A stretch of DNA of 64,000 bases from Paraflavisolibacter caeni (GCF_025628885.1 NZ_JAOTIF010000003.1:186001-250000), one strand, 5' to 3'; shown: positions 42,993 through 52,869, numbered from the stretch's first letter. Notes: generated from the letters alone by a model not told the origin. Program-made: numbers and translations.

Positions 42993-43309
42993 GGTTGCTG
43001 TAGTTGACCTTCACGTGGATGGATTCCTGATAAAAGGTATCGCCAGGATGGCATCATTTTTTTCGATGTATTTCAATTTTTAAGCTGGACAAATCCTATT
43101 GCCGGCTTATCTTTGCTTAAGATTGATCCTTTCATGTGCAGTTCAGATTTAAGTTGTCAATTTCCGATCCCAAACTCTGACAATAAGACTGCATAGTAAC
43201 TTAAATTGAAACGATTTGACACTTCACTCCATATTTAAAGAGTCTGTCAATTTACATGGCCAACTTTTTGAAGATAATTTAGAATTATTTATTAAATGCA
43301 GTTCAATAG
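42993..43309. other. Intergenic region between the HAMP kinase and the P-type ATPase
   Basis: No gene supported. A TATCTTTG box at 43108-43115 is a possible -7 element for the ATPase gene. No clear terminator hairpin was found. Confidence 0.4.
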
Positions 43310-45361
43310 ATGATGGAAAAAGTTCAAATCGACCCAGATGTAATGATACCAGAAATCCCAAATGTGTATGGAGGAAATGCGCAGGGGGAGGATCTTGTAA
43401 AGCAAGGAGATGGGCATAGCCATCATAGGATTCTGGGACCGAAGACTGAGTTTATTTTTAGTTTGATTTGTGGCTTACTGTTATTAACAGGTTTTTTTCT
43501 TTCTCTTCATAAGGGAGCCGCTCCTGCGATTCCCATTTACTTTTATATAGGGGCATATCTCTTTGGTGGCTTTTATACAACCAGGGAGGCTGTCGAGTCT
43601 ATTAAAAAAGGCGAATTTGAAATTGACTTTTTGATGCTTGTAGCAGCGATCGGAGCAGGCATATTAGGGCAATGGAGTGATGGAGCCCTGTTACTTTTTC
43701 TATTTAGCATGGGTCATTCGCTTGAACATTTTGCCATGGAGAAGGCCCGCAAATCGATTGCCGCTTTGGCTGACCTGGCGCCCAAGACAGCTTTACTAAA
43801 GATTGATGGAGATGTGAAGGAGGTTGGAATTGAAGAGCTTTCTCCCGGCGATATTATTGTTGTGAGGCCCCATACCAAAATATCCGCTGATGGTATTGTT
43901 GTTGGGGGTAACAGTTGTGTGAACCAGGCGCCCATCACAGGTGAAAGTATTCCTGTTGATAAAAGAGCGGTGATTGATCCCAATTTTGATATTTCCAAAG
44001 CCAAGGAAATCGATGCTGAGCACCAGGTGTTCGCTGGTTCTATCAATGGCAATGAATCTTTAGAGGTGAAAGTAAGTAAGCCAGCAAGTGATTCCACTAT
44101 TTCACGCCTGGTCAGGATGGTTCATGAAGCCCAATCACAAAAGTCGCCCACCCAACATTTCTCCGATCAATTTGAAAAGTACTTTGTTCCTTTTGTATTA
44201 ATCCTGGTAGTGCTTCTTTGTTTTGCCTTTTTGGTGATCGATGAGCCGTTCAGCAAAAGCTTTTACCGGGCCATGACGGTACTTATAGCTGCCAGTCCAT
44301 GTGCATTGGCTATATCAACGCCCAGTGCCGTATTAAGTGGTGTAGCAAGGGCTGCGAGGGCTGGTGTATTGATCAAAGGAGGTAAGCCTCTTGAAGATGT
44401 GGGAACTCTTAAAGCGATCGCTTTTGATAAAACAGGAACCCTTACTGAGGGTAAACCAAAGCTAACACACATCATTCCATCACAGCATACTACAGAAAAG
44501 GAGTTATTAATCATAACGGTTGCAGTGGAAGCATTGAGTGATCATCCCCTGGCGAAAGCTATTGTTCGTGATGGATTGGGTAAGCTTGGAGCACAAAATA
44601 TACCACAGGCACAAAATCTTGAAGCAATCATAGGGAAAGGAATAAAGGCGTCATTAGATAATGATGTCGTATATATAGGCAACCTCAGATTATTTGACTC
44701 TTTGGATGCTTTCAAGCCTTCTGATGAGCTTATTAAAGAAGTTAAAAAACTTGAGGATGCGGGTAATACGACAATGATTGTTCGAAAAAATGAAGAATAT
44801 GCTGGTATTATCGCTGTTATGGATATTCCAAGAAAAGAGGCGAAAGAAACCCTAAGGCAGTTAAAAGAAGTTGGCATCCACAGGATGGTCATGCTGACCG
44901 GAGATAATCAAAAAGTTGCAGATGCCGTAGCCAAACAAATAGGTATTACTGATGTCTGGGGCAGTTTATTACCGGAACAAAAGGTTGAAGCTATCAAAAA
45001 GCTTAAACAAAAGGAGAAGAAAGTTGCTATGGTAGGTGATGGTGTAAACGATGCACCTGCAATGGCGCTCAGCACAGCAGGGATTACTATGGGGGCTGCC
45101 GGAAGTGATGTGGCTTTGGAAACTGCGGATATCGCTCTTATGGGTGATCAATTGAACCTTTTGCCTTTTGCCATTGGTTTAAGCCGGCAAGCAAAAAGGA
45201 TCATCAAGCAAAATGTATTTATCAGCTTAGGTATGATTGCAATCTTAATTCCATTAACGATTACAGGAATGGCAAGTATTGGCCCCGCAGTTATTGCACA
45301 TGAAGGTTCTACGATTGTAGTTGTTTTAAATGCTTTAAGATTATTGGCTTATAAGAAGTAA
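43310..45361 (+). CDS. Heavy-metal P1B-type ATPase (Zn/Cd/Pb type)
   Basis: A 683-residue metal-exporting ATPase. The N-terminus lacks the ferredoxin-like HMA domain and instead has a short tail with GDGHSHHR, a possible metal ligand. The transmembrane metal site is SPC in AASPCALAIS (Zn/Cd/Pb subgroup); TGES loop APITGESIPVD; phosphorylation motif DKTGTLTEGKP; hinge GDGVNDAPAM. All catalytic motifs are present. Start at ATG 43310 (a second ATG follows at once). Monocistronic, ended by a nested hairpin shared with the convergent desaturase gene. Confidence 0.94.
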   Translation: MMEKVQIDPDVMIPEIPNVYGGNAQGEDLVKQGDGHSHHRILGPKTEFIFSLICGLLLLTGFFLSLHKGAAPAIPIYFYIGAYLFGGFYTTREAVESIKKGEFEIDFLMLVAAIGAGILGQWSDGALLLFLFSMGHSLEHFAMEKARKSIAALADLAPKTALLKIDGDVKEVGIEELSPGDIIVVRPHTKISADGIVVGGNSCVNQAPITGESIPVDKRAVIDPNFDISKAKEIDAEHQVFAGSINGNESLEVKVSKPASDSTISRLVRMVHEAQSQKSPTQHFSDQFEKYFVPFVLILVVLLCFAFLVIDEPFSKSFYRAMTVLIAASPCALAISTPSAVLSGVARAARAGVLIKGGKPLEDVGTLKAIAFDKTGTLTEGKPKLTHIIPSQHTTEKELLIITVAVEALSDHPLAKAIVRDGLGKLGAQNIPQAQNLEAIIGKGIKASLDNDVVYIGNLRLFDSLDAFKPSDELIKEVKKLEDAGNTTMIVRKNEEYAGIIAVMDIPRKEAKETLRQLKEVGIHRMVMLTGDNQKVADAVAKQIGITDVWGSLLPEQKVEAIKKLKQKEKKVAMVGDGVNDAPAMALSTAGITMGAAGSDVALETADIALMGDQLNLLPFAIGLSRQAKRIIKQNVFISLGMIAILIPLTITGMASIGPAVIAHEGSTIVVVLNALRLLAYKK

Positions 45362-45410
45362 AAAATTATAAACTGAGTAGATTCTGAAGGATCGTAGAAA
45401 GGTTGAAAGA

Positions 45411-45464
45411 TGGAGAGCATTTCATTTTTAAATGAAATCCATTTGATCATTTCCATGCTCTCCA
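45411..45464. terminator. Nested hairpins between convergent genes
   Basis: TGGAGAGCAT (45411-45420) pairs with ATGCTCTCCA (45455-45464), and within it ATTTCATTTT/AAATGAAAT forms an inner stem. It lies between the stops of the P-type ATPase (+) and the desaturase (-) and probably serves both. Confidence 0.65.
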
Positions 45465-45477
45465 ATTATGATTTTGA

Positions 45478-46455
45478 TTAAGCATTGATCCAGCTGAACT
45501 TGTAGGAAGTTGGCTGGGGTGTCATTCTTTCTGTCAGTTTATGCAACCTTGCGGGTAAGGCCATTATATAATCTCTTGCCTTTTCACCTGCTTCATTCAG
45601 GCCGCAAATTTTTTCAATGTGCCATTCTTTAATCAAGGAATGCAATATATGGATATAGTCTTTTCCTGTATACACGCCAATTCGTTGAGCTACTTCAGAA
45701 AAATGGCGGAAGGCGTCACCTCTAGGCGTTCCCTTTTCGCGCAGGAAGTGGGCTGGCATTACAATTTTTTTTCGCATCATGTCTTCAAAGGCAATCATCA
45801 TTTCGCTTGGATCTACTTCAAATATCTTTGACACAAATGATTTATAGGCACTGGCATGCCTGGCTTCATCGGAAGCTACATTACCACAAATTTTCGCCAG
45901 CAGGTCGTCTCCTTCTTTTTTAGCAAACTTCGCCACTCGTCTATGTGATAAGTTGGTTGCTAATTCCTGGAAGGAAGTATAAACAAAATTCCTGTAAGGG
46001 TCTTTGGTTGTACCGATGTCGAAGCCATCTGCCAACAGGTATTGGGTAGAAATTTCCATTGCCCGCATATTGATGCGGCCTGAAAGGTATAAGTACTTGT
46101 TTAAAATGTCTCCATGCCGGTTTTCTTCTGCTGTCCAGGCTCTTACCCATTGATTCCATCCTCCTTCTCTTTCTTCATTTATAGGGTGCAATGAAGAGAG
46201 CCAGGACTCATATGTAGGTAGCGCTTCCTCTGTAATTGTATCGCCGATCAGGACTACAAGTAAATCATAAGTGAGGTTGCTTGCTTTTTTCTGAAGTTCT
46301 TTTATCTGATCATAAAATTCTTCATGTTCAGACTTTGGTAACAAGTCTGCAGGTTGCCAAATGTCATCGATTGGTTTTAAGTAAGCAGGAATTGCATCTA
46401 AAACTCCTTTGTCCAGGTGTTTCATTACTTCTGCCCGGGATACCTTTTCTGCCAT
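45478..46455 (-). CDS. Acyl-ACP desaturase (stearoyl-ACP 9-desaturase family)
   Basis: A 325-residue soluble di-iron enzyme that puts a double bond into acyl-ACP. The iron-binding motifs are EENRHG near residue 110 and DEARH near residue 195, the two ExxH sites of the family, with the accompanying glutamates. Length is typical of bacterial members. No membrane segment. It needs ferredoxin-type reductant, not seen nearby. The KAS III gene 750 bp away hints at a lipid-related neighbourhood (weak). Confidence 0.93.
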   Translation of the reverse strand: MAEKVSRAEVMKHLDKGVLDAIPAYLKPIDDIWQPADLLPKSEHEEFYDQIKELQKKASNLTYDLLVVLIGDTITEEALPTYESWLSSLHPINEEREGGWNQWVRAWTAEENRHGDILNKYLYLSGRINMRAMEISTQYLLADGFDIGTTKDPYRNFVYTSFQELATNLSHRRVAKFAKKEGDDLLAKICGNVASDEARHASAYKSFVSKIFEVDPSEMMIAFEDMMRKKIVMPAHFLREKGTPRGDAFRHFSEVAQRIGVYTGKDYIHILHSLIKEWHIEKICGLNEAGEKARDYIMALPARLHKLTERMTPQPTSYKFSWINA

Positions 46456-46757
46456 TGAGTAAATTTTTAATGCATATTAAATAATATTTATCAAATGATG
46501 TACCGTTCTATTCTCAGCGGTATGAATTACAATGAGTTGAGCATCAGGGAGGCTGAGGGCAAAGCCTAATATTGATGATTTATTATTAATAATTTATATA
46601 TTGTTTCGTTTTGGTTAAAACAACTATGGTTTGTAAGTTGTTGAGGTAAAATTAACTATAATCTACATACGCTGAATTACATTAATAACTAATTTGGTAG
46701 TCTTCTCCTAGCCGTTAAAAATCAGCGAGTTGAACACGGTCCTATTAAATTGTGTCT
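46456..46757. other. Divergent intergenic region upstream of the desaturase
   Basis: AT-rich, no gene or clear motif seen. Presumably contains the desaturase promoter. Confidence 0.4.
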
Positions 46758-47047
46758 ATGAAAACTAGTATTGTAATTCTCCTCTTTACTTTACTATTTT
46801 GTACAAGTTGCGTTAAATCAATTGCAGGTGAAGAAGAAACTATTGATGATGAGTTCTTGCACAACAGGGAACTCCAATGCAAAATGGGCATCAAGATGAA
46901 ACTCACTCTAGCCATTGTAATAACCGTAAATGTTTGATGTATTATAGTATTGGTACCAAAGATAAATTTGGATATCTGATCAAAAGTAACATTCCGGAAC
47001 TGGATGAAAACTGTTTGGCTGATCTTAGGGCAAATGGTGGAAAATAA
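46758..47047 (+). pseudogene. Frameshifted small lipoprotein
   Basis: The first frame (ATG 46758) encodes a lipoprotein signal MKTSIVILLFTLLFCTSC and an acidic stretch (GEEETIDDEF), then runs into a stop at 46935. From about 46853 a second frame reads on as a plausible protein (..THSSHCNNRKCLMYYSIGTKDKFGYLIKSNIPELDENC..) to a TAA at 47045. Joining the frames near 46850-46870 gives a lipoprotein of about 95 residues. This is either a natural frameshift or a sequencing indel. No family recognised. Confidence 0.6.
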
Positions 47048-47198
47048 GTGGAATGACAAATGAATCTAATGACGAATGGGGGAGTGATTATTGTTTTTGG
47101 GATTTGGTGGGATGTGGGAAACTGGTTTTAAAGCCATAGACTCTACTTTGATTTATGAGTAGTGCCTATGGCATATTATTTTAGTAAGATTGTAAATA

Positions 47199-48272
47199 TT
47201 AGATTCTATAACAAATAGCGTTTATGTTCATGCCTGCGCCTACGGAAGCAAACAGGACCACGTTACCCTGATCTACACTGTGATCATCATCTTTACCTTT
47301 TAATACAATGTCATATAGCGTTGGGATTGTGGCTACTGAGCTATTCCCCAGGTAATGTATGCACATTGGCATGATGTCGTTTGGAGCTTCGTTGTAGCCA
47401 TAGAGGCGGTACATGGACTGAACGATTGCTTCATCCATTTTTTCATTTGCCTGGTGGATGAATATTTTTTTGAGGTCTCTGATATCAACGCCACTATTAT
47501 CAAGGCATTCTTTCATGGCTTCCGGCACGTGTTTCAGGGCATACTCATATACTTTTCTGCCTTTCATTTTAATGAACCTTGTATTGGCGTCGACTTCTGG
47601 ATTATTAGATGGGTGCATGCTGAGGTAATATGTTTCATCTATGCAGTGACTGAGTGCGCAGCTTGACAAAATACCACTTCCATTTTCTTCTACATCTTTG
47701 TATTCTATAACAGTTGCACCAGCTCCATCGCTGAAGATCATACTATCCCTATCGAATACGTCAATCACTCTTGATAAGGTTTCCGCACCGATGATCAATG
47801 CTTTTTTTGCCATGCCAGCTTTGAAAAAAGCATCAGCCTGGATAACTCCCTGCACCCAACCGGGGCAACCAAATAAAACATCAAAAGCAACACACCTTGG
47901 ATTGCTGATCTTTAAGTTGTGTTTGACACGGTTTGCTAAAGAAGGAACTACGTCTGTTTGAATTGAATTCTTTAAGACGTTACCAAAATTATGGGCAACA
48001 ATGATCAGATCGAGGGTTTCCATGTCGATCCCGCTGTCTTTAATTGCGTCCCTGGCTGCAAGTGTAGCTATATCAGACGTGTTGAGATCGTCTGTGACAT
48101 AGCGTCTTTCCTCGATACCAGTAATTTTTTTGAACTTATCGATAATGATATTCGACTTGATACCTATTAGCGTGTTATCTTCAGCATAAAAGTTTTGAGC
48201 AATAAAGTCTTCATTAGTTTTAGTGTGAGAAGGAATATAGCACCCTGTTCCAGTTATTACAGACCTGAGCAT
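47199..48272 (-). CDS. 3-oxoacyl-ACP synthase III (FabH-like)
   Basis: A 357-residue thiolase-fold condensing enzyme starting at ATG 48272 (MLRSVITGTGCYIPS); an in-frame TTG at 48302 would add ten residues. Triad: C136 in DVLFGCPGW, H in IFIHQANEK and N in HYLGNSSVATIP. Length exceeds that of canonical FabH (about 320), and the sequence fits the broader KAS III group used for fatty-acid start or secondary products. No other fab gene is adjacent. Monocistronic. Confidence 0.88.
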   Translation of the reverse strand: MLRSVITGTGCYIPSHTKTNEDFIAQNFYAEDNTLIGIKSNIIIDKFKKITGIEERRYVTDDLNTSDIATLAARDAIKDSGIDMETLDLIIVAHNFGNVLKNSIQTDVVPSLANRVKHNLKISNPRCVAFDVLFGCPGWVQGVIQADAFFKAGMAKKALIIGAETLSRVIDVFDRDSMIFSDGAGATVIEYKDVEENGSGILSSCALSHCIDETYYLSMHPSNNPEVDANTRFIKMKGRKVYEYALKHVPEAMKECLDNSGVDIRDLKKIFIHQANEKMDEAIVQSMYRLYGYNEAPNDIMPMCIHYLGNSSVATIPTLYDIVLKGKDDDHSVDQGNVVLFASVGAGMNINAICYRI

Positions 48273-48404
48273 GTTTTTTATAAGATTTTTTGGAGCGCTC
48301 AAGATATTTATTTCTTTCTAATTATTTCTTGATTTCCCTCGTCGTACTGTTATTTCCCAGGTCTATAGCATTATTTAACTTGAAATTGTTTATTTCCGTT
48401 ATAC

Positions 48405-49547
48405 TTAATTATGCCTAATCTTTTGCTTGTTTTCAATTATATTATATTCAATATCTGTGATTTCCAATTTGTACCAGGTAAAGTCTCCTTCTGCAAGTTG
48501 CCAGGTAGCTTCTGATTTTACGGGCATTCTAATGCCATTCATGACGGCGAATCCTGTTGAGTTCACTACCCATTTTTCCAGAGTAGCACCTGGGCCGCTT
48601 CCTTTAAACCTGTCTGCTTTGCAACTGACCATATCGCCAAGTTTATTAAAGTAAAATGTTACGCTTCCTTTAGTGCCATGGTAAGTCATTATAGCGGTAG
48701 CTGTACTATCATCTATGGGTTGCCATATGATGTATGGGCTCAATGCCGCAGAGGGAAACCAACATATTTCTGCCAGGTAGCGTTGCAGTGTTCCCTGGTC
48801 TATTTTTTCATCTTCGTCATTTACTATGTTTACCAATGAAAACGCTTTGATCAACATTTGCCCTTTACCATCAACAAACTTATCGCGTCCAGAAACAGAA
48901 ACTAGAGGCATCATCTGCATTTTCACATGCCAAATGAATGCAGGTTTGTCTGTAGTAAAATATTGTTCTGAGGTAGCTTCTATCCAGTTCTTCTTGTCTG
49001 GAGCCATACGCATCCATCCTTTTTGCTTCAGGTGCACAGAGTGGATCATTTCCCTGCCCATAATTCCTGAATTCCTGAGCCATCGTTGCACAGGTGTCGG
49101 CAAATTTTTGATCATATCTTCTGTAACAATATTTTTTTTAAAATGATCAATTTGCCGTAGTGCCCGGTCTTCCTGTTGCATGACCTGTCTGATCTCCTGT
49201 TGCACTTTTTTGTTGAAGTCCCATTTTGCCCATGAAACCAAAGCAACCAGGAAAATTATGATATTCGCTACAGTTCCAGCTTTAGCATCATGCCAGTAGA
49301 TAACCACCAGTATTTGAGATAAAAGCAATGCCATTGCGGCCAATATCCACCAACTGCCTTTATCTAAAAGAAAAACAAAGGCAGAAGTAATAAATAAGAA
49401 ACAACTTAACAGCCAAAGAAGACCTGCGGGTTTTGAAATATTGCCAGTTATTCCAGAGGTTTCATTATACTTGAAAGCCTTCGTAAATCCCATTAAGTGT
49501 ATCAAACCGTGAAGAATCATGAGAGCTGCAAAAATGTAGCGTATCAT
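48405..49547 (-). CDS. Membrane protein with DUF6544/DUF6920-like domain
   Basis: A 380-residue protein. The first 110 residues hold four hydrophobic helices (MIRYIFAALMILHGLIHLMGF..., ILVVIYW...); the remaining 260 form a soluble domain with LPTPVQRWLRNSGIMG, QKGWMRMAPDKKNWIEATSEQYF and YLAEICWFPSAAL. I recall this pattern from DUF6544 or DUF6920 proteins, whose function is unknown; the exact family name is uncertain. Same strand as truB, 129 bp downstream of its stop with a long inverted repeat between. Confidence 0.7.
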   Translation of the reverse strand: MIRYIFAALMILHGLIHLMGFTKAFKYNETSGITGNISKPAGLLWLLSCFLFITSAFVFLLDKGSWWILAAMALLLSQILVVIYWHDAKAGTVANIIIFLVALVSWAKWDFNKKVQQEIRQVMQQEDRALRQIDHFKKNIVTEDMIKNLPTPVQRWLRNSGIMGREMIHSVHLKQKGWMRMAPDKKNWIEATSEQYFTTDKPAFIWHVKMQMMPLVSVSGRDKFVDGKGQMLIKAFSLVNIVNDEDEKIDQGTLQRYLAEICWFPSAALSPYIIWQPIDDSTATAIMTYHGTKGSVTFYFNKLGDMVSCKADRFKGSGPGATLEKWVVNSTGFAVMNGIRMPVKSEATWQLAEGDFTWYKLEITDIEYNIIENKQKIRHN

Positions 49548-49608
49548 AGCGGTGATTTTAAATGGTCAAAATTGTGATTTCACGGAGATGATCTGAAAAG
49601 GATGGATG

Positions 49609-49673
49609 GAATGACGACTGATTTGAATGACAAATTGAGGAGCAGTAATCGTCATTCGAATCAGTCGTCATTC
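49609..49673. repeat. Long inverted repeat between truB and the DUF6544-like gene
   Basis: GAATGACGACTGATTTGAATGAC (23-base arm, written here for its first 20: GAATGACGACTGATTTGAAT) at 49609-49631 pairs with 49651-49673 with one mismatch, around a 19-base loop. No T run follows on the minus strand, so it is not a classic terminator; it may be a terminator variant or a small palindromic element. Confidence 0.7.
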
Positions 49674-49675
49674 GT

Positions 49676-50365
49676 TTATAATTGTGTTTTATAGTTTTTT
49701 ACCAATTCTTCTATGCCTTCGATGGAATAGGCGTCTTTGAGGAGGAAGTTGCCGATGCGCGTACGACATAATTTGCTTAAGTGACCGCCTACTCGAAGCA
49801 TTTTGCCAAAGTCGTTAGCCAGGCTACGTATGTAAGTACCTGTAGAGCAAACCACGCGAAAATGTACAACCGGCATTGCGATTTCTGTAATTTCAAATTC
49901 GGAAATTGTGACTGGCCGAGGTTCCAGTTTTACTTCTTTTCCTGCACGGGCCATTTCATATACCCTTTTGCCTTCTTTCTTTATTGCTGAATGAATAGGT
50001 GGAATTTGTAATATGTCACCTGTAAAAGATTGGGCAGCTTGCTGCAGTTGTTGTGCCGTGATGTGCTCATAGGGTTGAAAGTTTTCCGGTTCACTTTCCA
50101 GGTCATATGTCGGCGTTGAGGAGCCAAGGGTTATGCTGCCCGTGTATTCTTTTTCCTGCGCCATGTATTCATTTATCTTCTTGGTATATTTTCCGGTACA
50201 CACAATGAGCATTCCTGTTGCCAGGGGATCGAGTGTGCCAGCATGGCCAACTTTTTTTGTTTTGGTAAGATAGCGCACTTTGCGAACCACATCGAAAGAT
50301 GTCCATTCAAGTGGCTTATCGATTAACAACATTTGTCCTGTATCGAAAATTGTTTCAGCTTTCAT
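49676..50365 (-). CDS. truB: tRNA pseudouridine(55) synthase
   Basis: A 229-residue enzyme that makes pseudouridine 55 in the T loop of tRNAs. Motif I KPLEWTSFDVVRKVR; catalytic aspartate D46 in GHAGTLDPLATGML; motif Y..R in the GTYIRSLANDFG region. Length suits the short bacterial form without a PUA domain. 110 bp downstream of the DUF58 gene. A TACTTTTG box ends 6 bp before its ATG. Confidence 0.95.
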   Translation of the reverse strand: MKAETIFDTGQMLLIDKPLEWTSFDVVRKVRYLTKTKKVGHAGTLDPLATGMLIVCTGKYTKKINEYMAQEKEYTGSITLGSSTPTYDLESEPENFQPYEHITAQQLQQAAQSFTGDILQIPPIHSAIKKEGKRVYEMARAGKEVKLEPRPVTISEFEITEIAMPVVHFRVVCSTGTYIRSLANDFGKMLRVGGHLSKLCRTRIGNFLLKDAYSIEGIEELVKNYKTQL

Positions 50366-50370
50366 CGGTG

Positions 50371-50378
50371 CAAAAGTA
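50371..50378 (-). promoter_or_regulatory. Candidate -7 box (TACTTTTG) for truB
   Basis: On the minus strand TACTTTTG ends 5 bases before the truB ATG (50365). The spacing is similar to that at mtaB and clpS and again implies a nearly leaderless mRNA. Confidence 0.4.
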
Positions 50379-50474
50379 AACCACGAATTTTAAGGATGAA
50401 GCAGGAATGGCAGGAATTCTAGCGAGGTGGTTATTTTTATATATTTAAAATCTGAAATGGTATTAATATGCTCG

Positions 50475-51830
50475 TCAGATCGATTGCCTGTTTTTTAATT
50501 CGAGGTATTTGTTTAGTGCATTGATTGTCAATTTTTGGGGGGCAGTGAGAATGGAGATGATACCGTGTTTCTGGAGTTCTTTTGCGATCAATCTTTTTTC
50601 ATGGTTGTATTTTTCACCAATTGTTTTTATATAGATGTCTTCAATTGTAGCAGTATTGCCTTCTGTCAGTAGTTTCAATTCGGTATTTTCAAAGAAAATC
50701 AACATCAGTAAATGATAATGTGCAATCCTTTTCAAAGACGGAAGGTCCCGTTCCAAACTTTCGATTGATTCATAGTTCGTAAAAAGGACCAGGAGGCTGC
50801 GTTGCGTAATGCGGTTGCGAATAATGGAAAATAGCTTTTCAAGGTCCGGTTCCATAAATTCAGTTTCCTGTTGGTAAAGCAATTCCAGCAGCTGATTCAT
50901 CTGTCCAGGTTTTTTATCTGCGGGCAGGAAAGTATCAATTTGTTCAGCAAATGTGATCAATCCTGCTTTATCCTGTTTAAAAATGGCAGTATTAGAAAGA
51001 ACCAGTGTAGCATTTATGGCATAATCCAAAAGCGTCATCCCATCGAAAGGCATCTTCATGGCGCGTCCCTTGTTCACCAGACAATAGATCTGCTGGCTTC
51101 GCTCGTCAGTGTAGCTGTTGACCATAAAATCGCCTCGACGGGCCGTAGCTTTCCAATTGAGCGTGCGGTAATCATCACCTCTTACATATTCTTTAATTTG
51201 TTCAAACTCCATACTATGACCCAATTTGCGTAATTTTTGCACACCAGCCTCCTGCAAACGATTAGCGGCGGCAAGCAGTTGGTACCGGCGCATTTGTAAA
51301 TAGGAGGGATACACTTTTACGTTTTCCTCCTGTTTGAAAGAAAACCGGCGGATACTCAGGTTTAAGGGAGTAGACACATATAAATTGATGTTTCCAAAGT
51401 TAAAGACGCCTCTTTGTACAGGTTTTATTGAATAATCTATTGTAACGGCTGTTAAAGCCTCCATATCAAATTTACGTTTCCAGTTCCTTTCCTGTAACTG
51501 GAAAGGCAGTTCATCTATGAGCTGACTATGAATTTTAAAATGGTAATCGTTTACGACTTCTATAGATATTTTATTATCATCACCATTGCTGAGGCGTTCA
51601 GGAGTCACTCTTTTTGCGGTAATAGCGTTCTTATGGCTGTACAATAGAAAAATATCAATCAATATCGCAACCGATATTAGTGCAAGGATTGCTATTGCCA
51701 GTTCGAACAAGAAAACAATAAAATAACTAAGTACAAACAATACCGATACCATTAAGAGAGTGTAGTACACTCTGCGATGGAGATAAAAAGAAGAAGTATC
51801 ATAAAACCGTATGACTGATCTGTACGTCAT
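50475..51830 (-). CDS. DUF58 domain-containing protein
   Basis: A 451-residue membrane-anchored protein. Two hydrophobic helices (about 22-60), a beta-sandwich region, then the DUF58/vWA-like domain with EFEQIKEYVRGDDYRTLNWKATARRGDFMVNSYTDERSQ, the family hallmark. DUF58 proteins work with MoxR ATPases; the role is poorly understood. 60 bp downstream of the moxR-like gene in the same operon. Confidence 0.9.
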   Translation of the reverse strand: MTYRSVIRFYDTSSFYLHRRVYYTLLMVSVLFVLSYFIVFLFELAIAILALISVAILIDIFLLYSHKNAITAKRVTPERLSNGDDNKISIEVVNDYHFKIHSQLIDELPFQLQERNWKRKFDMEALTAVTIDYSIKPVQRGVFNFGNINLYVSTPLNLSIRRFSFKQEENVKVYPSYLQMRRYQLLAAANRLQEAGVQKLRKLGHSMEFEQIKEYVRGDDYRTLNWKATARRGDFMVNSYTDERSQQIYCLVNKGRAMKMPFDGMTLLDYAINATLVLSNTAIFKQDKAGLITFAEQIDTFLPADKKPGQMNQLLELLYQQETEFMEPDLEKLFSIIRNRITQRSLLVLFTNYESIESLERDLPSLKRIAHYHLLMLIFFENTELKLLTEGNTATIEDIYIKTIGEKYNHEKRLIAKELQKHGIISILTAPQKLTINALNKYLELKNRQSI

Positions 51831-51890
51831 TAGCCGAAGATTTTCAGGAATATTTTATGGCTTTGATTTTAAGGATTCTACCCAATTATA

Positions 51891-52868
51891 TTATCTCGGA
51901 ACGTCCATTGACTGAATAATTTGTTTGATTACGGCATCTTCGGATATGCCTTCCATTTCTTTATCAGGTGATAATATGATGCGGTGTCGTAAAACCGGTG
52001 GTACCACATCGAGGATATCTTCCGGCGTAACAAAGTCGCGGCCTTTGATTGCGGCCATAGCTTTTGATGCATTCATTACAGCTAGAGAAGCCCTGGGAGA
52101 AGCTCCCAGGTAAATATCCTTGTGATTACGGGTATGGGTTACCAGTTTTGCTATAAACTCCAGCAAGCGTTCTTCAATAATCAAGGTTTTTACTTGCTTG
52201 CGTATTTCTGCAATCTGCTCAGCCTGCAACACAGGTTCTATTTGTGCCACTACATCAATATTGCCCATCTGGTGAAAACGGGTAAGTATTTCCAGTTCCT
52301 CAGCTTCTGTTGGATATGGAACTATGATTTTGAATAAGAAACGGTCCAGCTGCGCTTCAGGTAGACGGTAGGTACCTTCCTGTTCTATAGGATTTTGCGT
52401 TGCTACTACCATAAATGGAGGTTGCATGCGATAGGTCCTGCCATCAATAGTGGCTTGTCGCTCTTCCATTATTTCGAAAAGGGCTGATTGGGTTTTTGCC
52501 GGAGCCCTATTGATCTCATCAATTAATACTATGTTGCTGAATACCGGGCCACGTTTGAACTCAAATTGCGCTTCTTTGGGATTAAAAACCGGTGTACCCA
52601 GCACGTCGGAAGGCATGAGGTCGGGTGTGAATTGTATACGGGAGAAATGGACATTAAGGCAACGGGCCACCAATTTGGCTGTAAGCGTTTTAGCTACCCC
52701 TGGTACTCCTTCAATCAGTACATGCCCGTCGGCCAACAGAGCAGCAATGATCAGTTTTACCATTTCATCTTGTCCAACAATGATCTTTTTTATTTGTTGT
52801 CTTATAGAAAGTACAGCTTCACTCAATTGCGTCAGGTCGGTACGTTGTATAAATAGTTGCTCTTCCAT
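51891..52868 (-). CDS. MoxR-family AAA+ ATPase
   Basis: A 325-residue AAA+ protein: Walker [14 protein letters not shown], Walker [11 protein letters not shown], sensor 1 [11 protein letters not shown], and arginine finger/lid region LDRFLFKI. MoxR proteins act as chaperones for partner proteins with vWA domains such as the adjacent DUF58 gene. I choose ATG 52868 (MEEQLFIQ), one base after the upstream stop, over an ATG at 52895 that would overlap the previous gene. Confidence 0.95.
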   Translation of the reverse strand: MEEQLFIQRTDLTQLSEAVLSIRQQIKKIIVGQDEMVKLIIAALLADGHVLIEGVPGVAKTLTAKLVARCLNVHFSRIQFTPDLMPSDVLGTPVFNPKEAQFEFKRGPVFSNIVLIDEINRAPAKTQSALFEIMEERQATIDGRTYRMQPPFMVVATQNPIEQEGTYRLPEAQLDRFLFKIIVPYPTEAEELEILTRFHQMGNIDVVAQIEPVLQAEQIAEIRKQVKTLIIEERLLEFIAKLVTHTRNHKDIYLGASPRASLAVMNASKAMAAIKGRDFVTPEDILDVVPPVLRHRIILSPDKEMEGISEDAVIKQIIQSMDVPR

Positions 52869-52869
52869 T

